Shown here one piece after another: positions 11,552 through 27,506 of a DNA stretch of 64,000 nucleotides. The notes under the pieces were generated by a model that was not told where the DNA came from, searched no databases, and was given only the letters and a program-made list of their open reading frames with translations. The position numbers and the translations under genes are program-made. Within the stretch, counting starts at the first letter, position 1; each line of letters begins with the position of its first letter. Location: positions 27,663,306-27,727,305 of the forward strand of contig NC_068978.1 of NCBI RefSeq assembly GCF_016808095.1. Reading direction: 5' to 3'. The stretch comes from Vigna angularis (Eukaryota; Streptophyta; Magnoliopsida; Fabales; Fabaceae).

Positions 11552-14160
11552 ACATCATGGAAGTTCATCTAATTTCTAGGGTCTGCTTTCTTATTATTAT
11601 TTGTGGACATTTGGAAATTATGATGGATTATGAAATGTGATTCCGGACAATTTTTGTTTAATTGTTCTGGGAAAATGAAGTTCTAATAATCAAAACCAAA
11701 AGTTAGTTATGTTTCTTGAGTCATAAGTCTCTTATGCAAATTATTATATATTTTTAATTTATTTAGTCTAAAATGTCTATATATTTAATTTAAATCAATG
11801 TCCTATTTAACAAAATGTCTAGAACAAAATAAACATTTTTATAGTTAATTTTTAAATGGTTTATTTAAAATTGAACATTTAAAAGTAAAATGTGTATATA
11901 ATTTCACTGAGTTTACCAGTTTAATTTCCTGTAAATAAGCTAAACATCGAAGTATGTAAGTTTAAAATAATAATGGAAAGAAACAATCAAATGTTCAACG
12001 AAGAATAATACAGAATAGACATGAACATTTTGAAGAATAAAATAGACATGAACATCAAATTGAGTCTTTGATAAAGAATAATGTGTATAGAAATTGAATC
12101 TGAAATGTTATTATTATTTTTATTTTGGCTTTACGAAAATTATTGACGTTTATATTTATCAATGACTTACGGTGGTACATGTTTATGAGATGTTTTTCTA
12201 TTTGTAAGTCGGTTTCTCATGACTTCAATACCTTATAAATAGTTGTGTTGTTTTTTATTTCTTTTAGCTTTTTTAAGGATTAACCATATTTTTTTTAATC
12301 ATTATGAAAACGTATCTAGTGTTTAAATTAATTTTTTTCAGAAATTATGTTTTAATTCATTATAAAATTTGCTTTATCATATAAAAGATATCTTCCATGT
12401 TCTAGGTTGAAATTATGTTTTACACTACTTTTTACAAGATACAAACCAAAAGTTATAATTTAATTTAGAAATGAAACATAATGTTTTAAAATAGGTTGAA
12501 ATCCATTAAATGAAACCACCTTCAACACAGGTAAATGTCTATTTGTTCAAAACATCAAATATCTCAATGTTCTTTATTTTCTCTTTTTTATTTTACTAAC
12601 AACATGAGAGAAATAATTGCGTTATGATATTTATATATAATTCATTTAGTTTTTTTTTTCAACACTGTTCAAAAGAATATCTTTTTCTCATTTTATTATA
12701 TACTTATATTCTCTTGAACAGAAATAGTTTTCCTTATATAATCTAATTGTTGATATTTAAATATCTTTTTCTTATTTTTTTCTTCTCTTTTTAATAACAA
12801 CTGTCATTTTATTATCAAAATTAAAGAGCAAGTGTATGTATATTTCTCACTTGAAAAAAACCTTTCAAGATAACAACTAAAGCAAGATAATAGAACTCCT
12901 AGACTTGAAACATAAATCTTTAATTAAATGTAGTGATTTATAAGATCTTTTTACATATGCAAGGGACTTGACCAAGAGTAAACAAGAAAAGAAAAATGAG
13001 TTAGCTTCGTTAATCCTAAAGTTAATCATGATTAGCACATACAATTCCTTGAAATTAAGGAATGCTCATGGGTAATTTCTTAAATCTAAAAGTAAATTAA
13101 TGATTGATCCTTTTAAGAGTCATCTATTTATTCCCTCAAGTTTCAAACATCTCTAAAGTTTCTTTAAATTCTATAATACTCCAAGTAAACAACGCAAACA
13201 AAGAATATACTATGTACATGTCTATTTGTCGTTTTATCTTGTTTTCCATAATTCGAAGTTTTTCTCGAAATTGTTTTTATCACTCGCTATATATTCTTTC
13301 TTTCTTGCATTTATTTCTCTTATTTTCTCTTCTTCATTTTTAACAAGTTCTTTCTCATTTTTATTTATATCAGACTCCAAAATGTATAAATCATTGTTTA
13401 GGACTCATCTATGTCATTCCTCTCAAGACTCAATCTCAAAACAAAATGAATATAGAATAAAAGAAAAACCATTCAATCTCCTATTTATTTTAATAGGTCA
13501 CTTTGGATTAAACTTCTCCAAATTTGTACTTCATTCACCCTTTAACTCATAATTTATTAGACCTCACTTTAACATATAGGATTTGCAATATTATTAAAAT
13601 TAGCAATCCTATCATACATTAATAATATATAATTATAATTAGACAACAACAAAAATATTTTAAAGCTCTAATTTGAAAAAAAATTAAAACTTGTGTCCCG
13701 ACAAATCTTTTATTAAAGATTTTCATTTTATTTTTTTACGTATGTCATTGTCTTTTATTTTTGGTATAATTACATATATTATAATTAGACAACAATAAAA
13801 AGATTTTTCAACGTTAATTTGGGAAAATTTTTTGAGAAAATTTAAAACTTTTGTCCCGAACAAATCTTTTATTGAAGATTTTCATTTTTTTTTGTATGTA
13901 ATTGTCTTTTATTTTTGGTATAATTCGATCTAGATCTAACATATTCACTCAAAAAACCATAAAAATAATTTAATTAAACATAAAATTTCTTTTTTGTAAC
14001 ATCTGAAAACTAAAATTAGGGAAAGAAAAGAAGATCAAAATCACAAAATAGAATTTAACTATGATAAAAATGATAATATTTGTTTTACCTATTTCTTAGT
14101 TTTGTTTTAAAAAGAGCTCCAAATTGGTCCTAGACAATTAGTTTGAATTTAAATTGGGCT
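11552..14160. other. 3' UTR of FKBP62 and intergenic spacer
   Basis: The first ~150 bases are the probable 3' UTR. The rest is AT-rich spacer. Two long plus-strand ORFs near 13100-13550 are low-complexity hydrophobic readings of T-rich DNA and do not look like genes. Confidence 0.5.
13630..13925. repeat. Diverged tandem duplication, about 146-bp period
   Basis: Two copies share the blocks 'ataattagacaacaa', 'tgtcccga', 'caaatcttttatt' and 'attgtcttttatttttggta' in the same order (copy starts about 13633 and 13779). They have diverged by substitutions and small indels. Confidence 0.75.
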
Positions 14161-14166
14161 TGATTC

Positions 14167-14245
14167 TGGGCCGGGAGAGTGGAGTTGGATCAGCAAAAGG
14201 TAGGGTTTCGTTTGTTGAAATATATAAGGCGTAATATTAGGGTTT
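14167..14245 (+). promoter_or_regulatory. RPS8 promoter: site II, TATA and two telo-boxes
   Basis: TGGGCC (site II type) is at 14167-14172. TAGGGTTT, the complement of the telo-box AAACCCTA, occurs at 14201-14208 and 14238-14245. TATATAA is at 14221-14227. Site II plus telo-box is the known arrangement in promoters of plant ribosomal protein genes active in dividing cells. Its position just before the RPS8 start codon at 14317 fits that. Confidence 0.75.
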
Positions 14246-14316
14246 TTTCAGGGAGCCAAGAAGCAGAGAGATACAATACAGAGTGTGTTGTTGCTTCTTC
14301 GCCACAACTCAACAAC

Positions 14317-16505
<2,189 letters not shown>

Positions 16506-19500
16506 TTTTAGGTTTTCCCCAATTTTTATATATGGCTTTAGTCGTTTTTATTTGTTGCTGGTACCATTCATGCAGATGTTTTGTGCCACAGGACATTTAG
16601 TGCAAACTATCATCCTAGTATTTCAAATTGACACTTAATTTTGTTTTTAACTGTTTTTTGCTTCTGATGAGTTACAATTTTATAAATGAATGTCTTTTAA
16701 TCCTTATTGTTGGGGTAGTCAGGGAAGGTGTCTTCAATATAAATGTGAAGATATATCAGATAGGTTCCTCTCTTTTTTAAAATAAGCAGTATGATTTAAT
16801 ATTAACAATCTTATTTAGATTTTATTTAGAAATAAGAATGAAGCAAAATCATGAATATCAGTTTATTGGGTGATTTCTGAAAAAAATTGTTTCTATTTTC
16901 CTTTAAATGTGACGGGCTAAATTAATATTAATGTTTAATATCCATCGAGGTTTCGAACTCCCAGCCTAAAAGTTTGGTTATCATTGTAAAAATAACTATT
17001 CCCAAATCGTATACATCATCAATTGTTTAGTAAAACCAAAAGCACTAAGGTAGAATACTTAACCTATATTTAAGAAATGAAGATGCATGCATTGAATACT
17101 TCACTATTTAATAAATAGTTACCAACACCATAGAAAATTAATATTTCTAAAAGCAACGAGGGTTGTACATTCCAAATGTCATATCCCGTTTCTCAAATCT
17201 TTTGATTAAAAAAAGAAAGGGAAAAAGGATGAAAGGAGGAGAAATATTAATCGCACAAGTGATTATTGTTTTCAAAAACAAAAAATTGCACAATTATTAA
17301 TTTAGTTCTGATTAAAAGTACACTCGTTGAGCAGAGTTGCTCTTTGATGGAATGTGAATTTGATGAGCGGATTACGTAGATATTCGAAATTCCTTATTAT
17401 TTTCTTATATAATTTAGTGGAGTAATTTTTTTTTCTGCATAATTTTGTCGAGAAAGTTGATGCAGTTGAAATTCGTTACATATTTATTCATGATTTGTTA
17501 AGTGAAGCCTATTTTATGTAACATATAGAGGAAATTTCTAACTTCCTATTCTAGATCCGTTTAGCAAAATAAGTTAAATGTATTGATCTTATAAGGACTT
17601 TGCATTTTTTTGGATTTTACATGAAAATCTATGGCTGTTACAAAATATAATCCGTTTAAGCTATTGAATATTTTGAGGTGTGTGGACACCACATGACTAT
17701 TGGTTGTGATATTGCATAATACAACAATAAATAAAATCCTTTCGTCACTTCTTCAATATTTGTTATTTTTTTTTATATATTTGATAAATTTTCTTATTTT
17801 CCTTTAATTCTTTAACAGTTCCCGGATCAAGGAGATTGGTTAATCAAAACTTTAACAATAAATGATGAAAATGTATATTGGATAACCCCTTGATAAATCT
17901 AAGATCTATATTTTCTTCGGTGATTTTTTGTTGGTAAGACAATTTTTGGTGTATCATCAATGTCATAAATAAAACCGTAAACAACAGTAAACATAGAATC
18001 ATAATCAGAAATATAGATCAAACAATCACTATAGTTCATAAATATATACTAAATTAAATCAAAATCATAATCGTTAAAGGTGGAATAATCCAACTAGTTG
18101 TAAAATAAATTCACATAGAATGCTTAAGTATAATTGATTCCTTAAAAATCATTTTCAGTGTACATCTACTCCAAATAAAGTAAGGTTTCAAGAAAAAAGG
18201 TAACAATTCTAATTTTCATGTTCACATAATCACACAATTTAAAATATTTCACACTCTTATAAGGTTATTATCAAAATCTCACTTCTTATAAATTATCAAA
18301 ATCTAACTTCTTATAAGGTTATTATCAAAATCTCAAAAATATGAAATCAGTTTATCCTACAACATAACCTTAAAAGATATTTTAAAAAAAAGAAAACGAA
18401 AGTAGTTTCAAAATGCATTTAAAAATACAACATTTATTCTTCTCACTAATCTTGGTAAGAAAATAGGAGAAGGAAAATGTAAAAAATGGTTAAGTGTGGA
18501 GATGAACTGTACAATACAAAATTCTAGAAAGGTTGGATCTATTCTAAGGAAGGAGGTTAGATCAAACTATAGAGAACTTTTAGTTAGTGACTCTCAAGAG
18601 TTTAATGTTCTAAAGTAATCTTAACAAAGTTTCACTAAACATCAAGAGTGCTAGTAAAATGATGGAGATCTCTTCATTTATAGGAAAATAGATCTCTCTT
18701 GACGCTAATGAAAACTGCGATATGCTCTATTTTCATGCCTTGATTCATGGATTAGATGACATGAACACCTCATGTTTATGATGCTTTAACCCATGTGCAA
18801 AATGTGCTAAACATGTTGTGTTCTAAAAGGAAGAACATTATATAAAGCTCGACAACCTGACCTTTAGAGAGGAGCTTGATAGCCCAACCTTTAGAAAAAG
18901 TTCGACAACCCGATCTTCAAGATGAACCTTGAGTGTAAGAAGACATGTCAGCTTAAGAGCCTGGTTGAAACATGAAAACCTGATAGGTCGACCTAAGAGC
19001 CTGACAAAAAGCAGGAGAGCTCGACAAGTGACCTAGAAAATCACTTGGAAACAAGAAAGCCTTATAAGTTGGTCTAGGAGTCTGAATTGAAGTAGGATAA
19101 CTCAGCCAAATAAAGAAGAGCTCGGTTGGAACAAGGAGAGCTCAACTGGTAACGAAAAAAGGTCAACATACAACTTAATCCACAAATATAAGATCCAAAA
19201 AATACAAGACTCAAGAAATGTATAAGACACCCTATACAATTTTACGTTATTTATATATTCAGAGACAAGGAAATTAAAATTAAATCTAGCCATGTTGTAT
19301 GTTGTAAGTCCTTAGTGTACATCACTCTAGGTATTTGAAATTGTTAAGAAAAATATCTATTTTAGTTTACAGTTAAGCTAAAACATTTCATACTTATATA
19401 ATAACAGAGACCTCTATAATATCAAAATTCACAATAAATCCAATAAAAATTAATTTCTGCATTATATAAACTTTTATTTACTCAAAACATATTAGATTCT

Positions 19501-21503
19501 TGCAAAATTAATTCTTCTAATACAACCCTTCCTGTTTTGTATAATTGAAAGCATCTTCATGCAAAGTTTATTAAAATTTTAACTTAAAACGCATCACTAA
19601 ATCTAAAAATCTTTTTTCAATAACTTCATCGATCATTTACCAAAGCTCAATATATATATTGAAAAACAAAATTTTACTTTCCAATAATATTTCCAGAAAA
19701 ATTCGCTCAAGTCAAAACATTTAAGTAATAGAAAAATGGAACTTTAATCTGAAATGATGAAATATCTTAAATTTAAAAGTACATAGCTAATTTTAGGGAA
19801 AAAAAATTAATATATTTTCTCGCCTTTCACTCTTAAACCCAGTGAAGTTTTGTGGGGAAAAAAAGATAACAAGATTAACAGGAAAAACAACCAAATCAAA
19901 AGTTTAATAATCTGAAATGATAACTTCCAGATTATTCTCATTGGTACCTAATTATTCTAATTATGTTGCAGAATAATCTCTCTCTCTTTTTTTTTTTCTA
20001 TCTAACCACTTGAATAACGTCAATGTTCACTTCAAGTAAGAATCTGATCCATAAATTAGAAACATTCTTTTTAATCATGAGTCAATAAAAAATTGCATTA
20101 GTTTTTATATTGACTGAATATGTAACTTACATTCTCATTCTATAGATGATGATCGTAGCTGTTAAGATGAAATGAAGAAAAACAAAATCGAAATATATAT
20201 ATTTGGATTTTGTTGATATTAAACAGCATTATGTACCCTCCTTTAATTCTTTAGTATTTGTTATTTTATGTTATTTACAAAATTTTCCTATTTTTTTCTC
20301 GTTGCTTCAACAATTTTATCCCTAACTAATTTTACGAAGAGTCGACGCATTAGTAAATTGACGTTGATATGAAGCTTTTTATATTCAAATAAAAATAAGT
20401 TCAGATTCCCTAAGTTGCTTACATGGAACAATTGAACCAGAAAGGAAATGTTATGCAACTTTAACTACCAAAAATTACAAATCAAGCCAAAACAATTATT
20501 GAAAATTACTTACTATTTTCTTACCTGCAATTTAGATGAATTTTGTTAAAATTCTATATTTTCCTTTTGTGAGCACCAATGCATTACTCCCTTCATTTTT
20601 GAACTTTTAAACGTGTCGTTTAAGATTAATTTTAGAGTATTTAATAATAAAATAATTTTCTTAGTAAAGTGATTGTAAGATTTTCTGTTTTCTTCTTTTA
20701 ACATTATAATAAATACATATATAAATTAATTAAAAATTAGATAATTAACAAGAAAGTAATTAATATTATGTTGATCTTTAAAAATAATATTGAAATAAAA
20801 ACAAAGAACTTAAAACCAGTTAAAAAAATGGGTAAGTATTTTATAGCCTTAGCAATAGATACATTTGTGATTGCTAGAGATCCCCTCTCACATGCATGTA
20901 AAACCAGCACAAATTTGAATCATCCATTGACAAGGCTCAAAGTTTCATCATAATCAGGTGTACAAAATTAAACCATGATAAAGACAACCAATAAAATTAA
21001 AAATGCTTGCTGATTGGTGTCAAAAACCTCACTGCCTGATAACAAATACCAATAGAGCAAAGCCACAATGAACTATATGTGATTGTACAGTTTGTCAATG
21101 AAAAAGAATAACAAATGTTATAATCTAACAATCTCCACCCTTTCAGTTCAGGAAGGCAAGTAATTGTATATTGGCATTTTATAGGTCAGGAACGTTGAAC
21201 CCTTTTCTTTTCCAAAGTGTGGATACGATTTGCCATTAGGAACTGAAACAACTTTTATGTAACTTTAAGGCATATGCTTGGCAACAACAATGAGGCATAA
21301 GTCTTTACACCAAAAACAAACAGAACTGCAAGTTTGGCGTGTCAAGCAGCAACTGATTTGCTTTAATTGGGAGCTAAAAACCACTGAACAGCTTAGGCTC
21401 AAATCAATGTGTTCAGGATGGTTTAAGGTTTGGCCATTCTGACCTTTATCAATGAGGATCTGAGAAGAGGATTTGTATGCACATAAAATCCAAAATCTGG
21501 ACA
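16506..21503. other. Intergenic region between RPS8 and CSLC (convergent genes)
   Basis: The region begins with the RPS8 3' UTR and ends with the 3' flank of the minus-strand CSLC gene. Most is AT-rich spacer. At 18840-19145 there is a GC-richer degenerate array of short modules such as 'agctcgacaacctgac', 'gagcctga' and 'ggagagctcgac', possibly debris of a transposable element. At 18250-18335 a short segment with 'cttataaggttattatcaaaatctca' type units is repeated. I see no gene. Confidence 0.5.
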
Positions 21504-24500
21504 TCAACTTACCTGCTCTCCGATCAAATCAAGACCAACAACCAGAAAACTTATCCCTTGAAACAAGAGGAAGTAGAAGTGAATTCCTTGGGCAGATAGT
21601 AAGCTTCTAACTGAGGCAGTCAACAAAATAAATGCAAGACAAAGTTCTTTCCTGAAGAGACGATTTCTCTTGGTCTTCCCAGTTTTCTTTGACAATTCTA
21701 GTTTGCTTAGTTCCTCAAGGCCTGAATCTGAGTTTGATCTATGGAGACTGTTAGATCGCATTAGGGGTTCAGATTCTTTCTCAAAGGCAACCAAATCTGT
21801 CTCTGATGATCTTCCCAACTTTTTTGTAACCACCCACTCATAAGAACTTCCAAAGCGAAATAATCCAGATACCATGGCATTGAACTTAGTTACTGACATA
21901 GTGTTCTCAAATAGAAGATAAGGAACTATAAATGGAAATGAACGTGGAGCTGGGAGAACACTTAAGAGGGACATAACTCCAGGAATGTAACATACAACCC
22001 AGGCTGGGAGCTCAGCTTCGGGAAGGAACATGGTCAATGGAAGAATTATGCAGAATAGGGTGAATGAATAAAATGGCAGGATAAGTTTCCTCAGGAGGAA
22101 GAAAAGAAATATCAAATTGAACTTCTTTGCCCAACTAACCTGGTAGAAATGGAAATAACATCATACAAGTCAAATTATTTTAATAAAATGGAGGACAAAA
22201 TGAATCAGTATTCCCTATAGTGCAAGATGTAGACAAATAACAGAACAAAAGTTTCGTACTGAATTTAATAGCACTTTTAAGGTAAAGAAGAAGAAAAAGA
22301 AACACGTTGAATAAACCTGTACTCCATTATTCCACTGCCCTAGATGCTTTAATAGTGTTGCTTGCCTTAAGCATAACAAGATGTTTGATACAGATAAAAA
22401 TTACCCCATGGATCATGACTGTTCTTAAAACATCAATTACTTTATAACTGCCTTACCAATGATGTTCTGGGGGTTTTAATAAGTGATCTTAGAACCCATT
22501 TTAAATTATTGGGCTGAACTGGGATTGAAATAATTTTTCGGCATTTGTATGACCTTATTTCATTGTTTTAAGCCTAACTTGAGTTGTATATTTGCTACAG
22601 GTGTTCTTTATATGCCAGTAAAGATGATCGACAAATTCTGCGAACTGTTAAATTGGAAAAAATGGGATTTTTAATGGCTAAATTGGAGCAGAGCAGCCAT
22701 GCATATTGAAGGTACCCTCATCGTTATAAACATATCTCACCTATTTTAAGCCTGGCCAAGGCAATGAACACTCCTTCGAAATTTTATTTCCTAGGCTATC
22801 TTTTGAACTAGGTTTAGACTGGGGATAATGAAAAGAACAGCATCTGCAATATAGGGAACTTAAAATAAAAGTTGACAACTCATTGTTTAGTGATTTTGAA
22901 AGTTCCAAGATTCTTCCCTTTAAGATTGCCGTGCTGTTGGATTTCTGCAGTCTTCTTTAAGCTTTTCCGATGGCAATTGTTGTGAGATACCCAAGACCTT
23001 ATAAATCTAAAGGATTTAAGGATTGTCGTTTGGGTATTTTTTTTCTATGCTTTGTCTTTGTTTTGTATGAATTATCTATATCTATTCTTCTTCAGAGTTC
23101 TCTTGCAAAGATGAATATGTTTGACATATTTGTGACTGGATCTATATTTATATAATTGAAGCAATAAAAACTAGCATCGATTAATCAGACACCTAGTTAA
23201 GGTTAGTTCAATTGATTGTTAATCGACATTAATTGAATAAAATAAACACAAATTTAGGATAGTGATTATGACTTTGCTTAGTTAATTGAAATCTAGGCCA
23301 TTATATGGTGGAAATTCAAAAATTAATAAATAAAAAAAAAAACTACATATGAATTTAATGCCCAGGATTAGTGATTTGCTTTCTAGATTTGAAATTCTTA
23401 ATTACATTTCTATCTGGATTTTCTTTGCTTTCCTGATTTGAACACAAACCCCACCCTCTCCCGAAATCCGTAACTTTTTATCGGACTAGAAATGCAATGT
23501 GTTTTTGGAAAATACTATATATAATTAAGCAACCTGGTCATATTTTGGCTTTAGTGCGGCATTGTGTCACATCCCAGGCTACAATTTACTTGTCTTTAAA
23601 TTCCTAAAGGGTAGACAGAAAGGTATGGAGTGAGTAGTAGGTATTTGACAGCTTTATGAGAAGTATCTAATGATTTTCTTGCAAGATACTATCAAATCCC
23701 ATTGTTTAGCAGGAGATACAGTTCTTTGTTTTTATTATTATTAAAAAAGGATGAGAGTGTGTGTGTACATGAATGGGACTGGACGAACATAACAGATTAA
23801 AATACATAACTGGAGCATTAAGAGCTATGACCTTAAAGGCATACAAGATGTTATCCTAGGAGAGGCATATCATGAGCATTACTAAGACTAAGGCATGAAG
23901 CACGGTTGATGGACTTTACATTCTTCTAGTATACAGTTGGTGGGTTAAGCATTTAAGTTTTAACCTCTTACACGTCTTCTCAAGAAAGAAGATGAAAAAC
24001 ATACTACACATAATATAGTCAAACATTCAGTAAAATGATTAGTAAGAAGCATATAATTCAAAGTTGGGAACATTAACTAATACTATTTGTTCCTTCCTCA
24101 GCTTAATAGTAAGTAAACTACTTTACAGTCATATTTTCATTGAAACAAATCAGCATAAAATATTTATCTAGCCTAAATATATTTGATACCATCAACTCAT
24201 CAAGTAAGCTCTTTTCTTATGCTAATCTACCTACTCATGTCTTAAACTAAGCTAATAATGACCACAACAGTTACCTTCATGTTGTGCACATGATTCTAAG
24301 TGGATTTATCCGATAACAATTCAAATTTTAATATCAAGAACTGGATATTCTCACTGATTAACAATTTGGATATATAGTTCTGGAAGTTAAATTACTGAAA
24401 AGGATCAAACTATATTTATATTCTGATAGTAATAGTAATAATAACATTAACAAAAACATCAACATAATAACAACAGAATGATAGTTTCCAGATTTAAAAA

Positions 24501-27468
24501 CATTCAATTTCTCTGGAAAGAAAAAATGTGCTGAATTCAATACCTTTGAACGAAGTATATCAAAAAAACATAAGCGAAACAACTGCATTGGACCTGAATG
24601 CCACCGGTGTTGTTGTTTCTTATATGCCTCGTAGGTCTCTGGAAGTTCACAAAGACACTACAAGAAGCAAAATAGTAATATTAAAGTCTAATAATGTATG
24701 ATTAGCAACCAAAATTTGAAATATAGTGCACCTTAACATCATTGACGAATATAAACTTCCATCCACAAAGATGAGCACGAACAGCAATATCCATATCCTC
24801 AACAGTCGTTCGCTCCAACCAACCACCACTTTCCTCAAGGGCCTTTATTCTCCACACACCAGCAGTTCCATTAAAGCCAAAGAAGTTAAGGAAGATACCA
24901 TTCACCTGTTGTTCTACCTCAAAGTGGAAAGACAAATTGATATTCTGCAATCTCGTAAGCAAGTTCTCGTCCTTGTTTACAAATGCCCATCTTGCCTGAA
25001 CTAATGCCAAATCATCCCTTCCCTTCAGTTAGAGCATAACAAGGGGAAAATTCGTTAGACAAGATGCTTAATACAGGAGCCAAAAAGAATTTTCATTTAA
25101 AATGACATAGTAATAAATAGAAATTGTCTACTATTTGTTTACACTGTTGAAAACGTTTTTTCAGTATTTATTTAGTTTGTGATATAAATATAGTCTTTAT
25201 ATCTAGAACAGATTTTGTTTACTGCATTCAACTATAAGTCATCAATTGCTTTATAGCTCTAACAATGATGCACTGTGAATAATATATAAGCAAAGACAGA
25301 AGTAGCATCAAAGGAGCTGGAATTAATAATTCAAACTAGTTTAGAATTGGGGGAAAAGTGGAGATTCTCAACATATTGGAAGAATTTCAAAATAACATTA
25401 TTATATTTAAATTTTTTAACTTTGGTAGGAGAGCTAGGATACTATGTAGTTTAATCAGGGAAGGGAGCTGGTTTAATTAGTTCTATCATTTGTAAATAGA
25501 GCACTTGCTTTTTACGAAAGGAGAAATCCTTATTGGAGGAGGAGTATTCTTTCTCCTAGTATCCATTTAACTAATATAATCTTTCTTAACTAAAACGCCT
25601 CCCTCTTGAAGTTCAACTTTGTCCTCAAGGATGGAGTGATAGAGCTATGTTTTCGGAGCACAAATGGGAGAGGACGATGCTGAGTTTTTGCTAAGCATGC
25701 TGCTTGTAACACAAAATGGGATCTTTGCAGATTGTTGAGCCCCAACGCCATTAACAATGAGACAAGTTACTGCAAATGTAAGCCTCAAAGTGTCCCCTTG
25801 GAGAAATTCTTCTTCCTTCAGTTACACCAATATTTTTCAGCCTCTTCAGTCAAGATCTCTCTGGTGGCCTGGGCTTCGCCAATCTGGTTATGAAATGAGA
25901 TTGATTGGTGTAATTCCAATTATTGCCTCTTCTCTTCATTTGCAAAGTCCTTGTTGCCATCATTGGATCTTCGACCAGCCCATTGACTGACATATAGACT
26001 TGAATCAAGCAGTTTAACCAGTAGAAGATTGACCAATATATGTGACTTGGTTGTGTAACAAAAATTGATATGGACTAAATACAACACTGATGGTTCAAAA
26101 CTTCAGTTAGGAATGAAAGGATGGTGGATTGCTGTGCATGTGTACAACCCATAACTCTTTTCTCTGAATGATTAATCCGATTTTAAATCAGCAATTATAC
26201 CATTACAGGTACCATTATATACTTACATGATATGCTAGAACCTATAGATCCAAAAGTGCACTAATCTTAATTTTTATAGTGAGAAAATCATGCATAGCAT
26301 CTCCAAATTAAAACTCAAAGCTAAAGCACCTTCAGGTTCTACTACTTAGACTAATTTTAAGGATGTGTTTATCTAAAACATAAAATCATTATAATCATTT
26401 TATTAAGTCTAAATAAAAAAAATATATTAATGTCCTTTTTCATATTCAAATATAAGCCAATATATTTACTCGAATCAACAGTGTTTTAACTTCAACTTTA
26501 TAGGCATAAAATTACCTTGAAATAGGGCACTGTTTTCTTTAAGAAATCCGGTGTTGGCTGAAAATCAGCATCAAAAATTGCCACAAACTCATAATCCTTA
26601 ACATAATCACAGCCCATTGCTGATTTAAGATTCCCTGCCTTGTAGCCTGTACGTAGAAGCCGGTGCCTATATATTATCCTAACACCCCTTTGTTGCCATT
26701 TATGCACTTCTGCCTTGATAAGCTGTTGGGTATCTACTTCATCAGAATCATCAAGAATCTGAACGAGCATTCTCTCCTTTGGCCAATCCAGGATACAAAC
26801 TGCTCCAATGGATTGCTGGTAAACCTACAGGCCAACAAGATAAAAATTAAGTAATTCACAAAAAACAGCAGAGGTAGAGTGATATAAAGTTAAGAGTCAT
26901 ATTCTTAATAATCCACATTCTAGGGTGTAGGGAAAGTGCTGATTGGAAGAATATTTTAGTGACATTGGTGATGAGAAGATGCAACTCCTCCTTTGATACT
27001 CATTAATATAGTATTAAAAAAGACAAGAATAGAAGAGGAAACTAGTGAGGTATCATGATATGAAAAGAAAGGGAGAAGACTGTATTTGAAGACACAATAA
27101 TTAGACAAGCAAATTTTTGTAGGACAAGAGTGTATGTGTTACGTGCCTGCTCAAAGATTAAGAACAAGAAAGAGAAAACGTAGACTAAGTTTTTTTCTGT
27201 ATTATTTCATCAATTGTCAACTCTAAACACAAACATCAGCTTACAAAGGAAATCTCTTTTCACACACGGCATGCCATGTCAACTAAAAGTCTTATTATCT
27301 CAACATCCCACCAGATAAGAATATATAGACTTTCTCAAAAAGTCCCCCCATAACAACTAACAATTTAACTACTTTTATTTTTAAATTTCTTCCTATAATA
27401 CACTTTCCAAATCCTTTAATTACTTCACTGCTTAACAGTATGTGAGTGAATGTGCACAAACACACACA

Positions 27469-27506
<38 letters not shown>

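Noticed and set aside
21265..21507. Extra downstream exon of CSLC
   Set aside because: The protein already ends with the family's usual GEQVS, and the ORF there has no similarity to the CSLC C-terminus.
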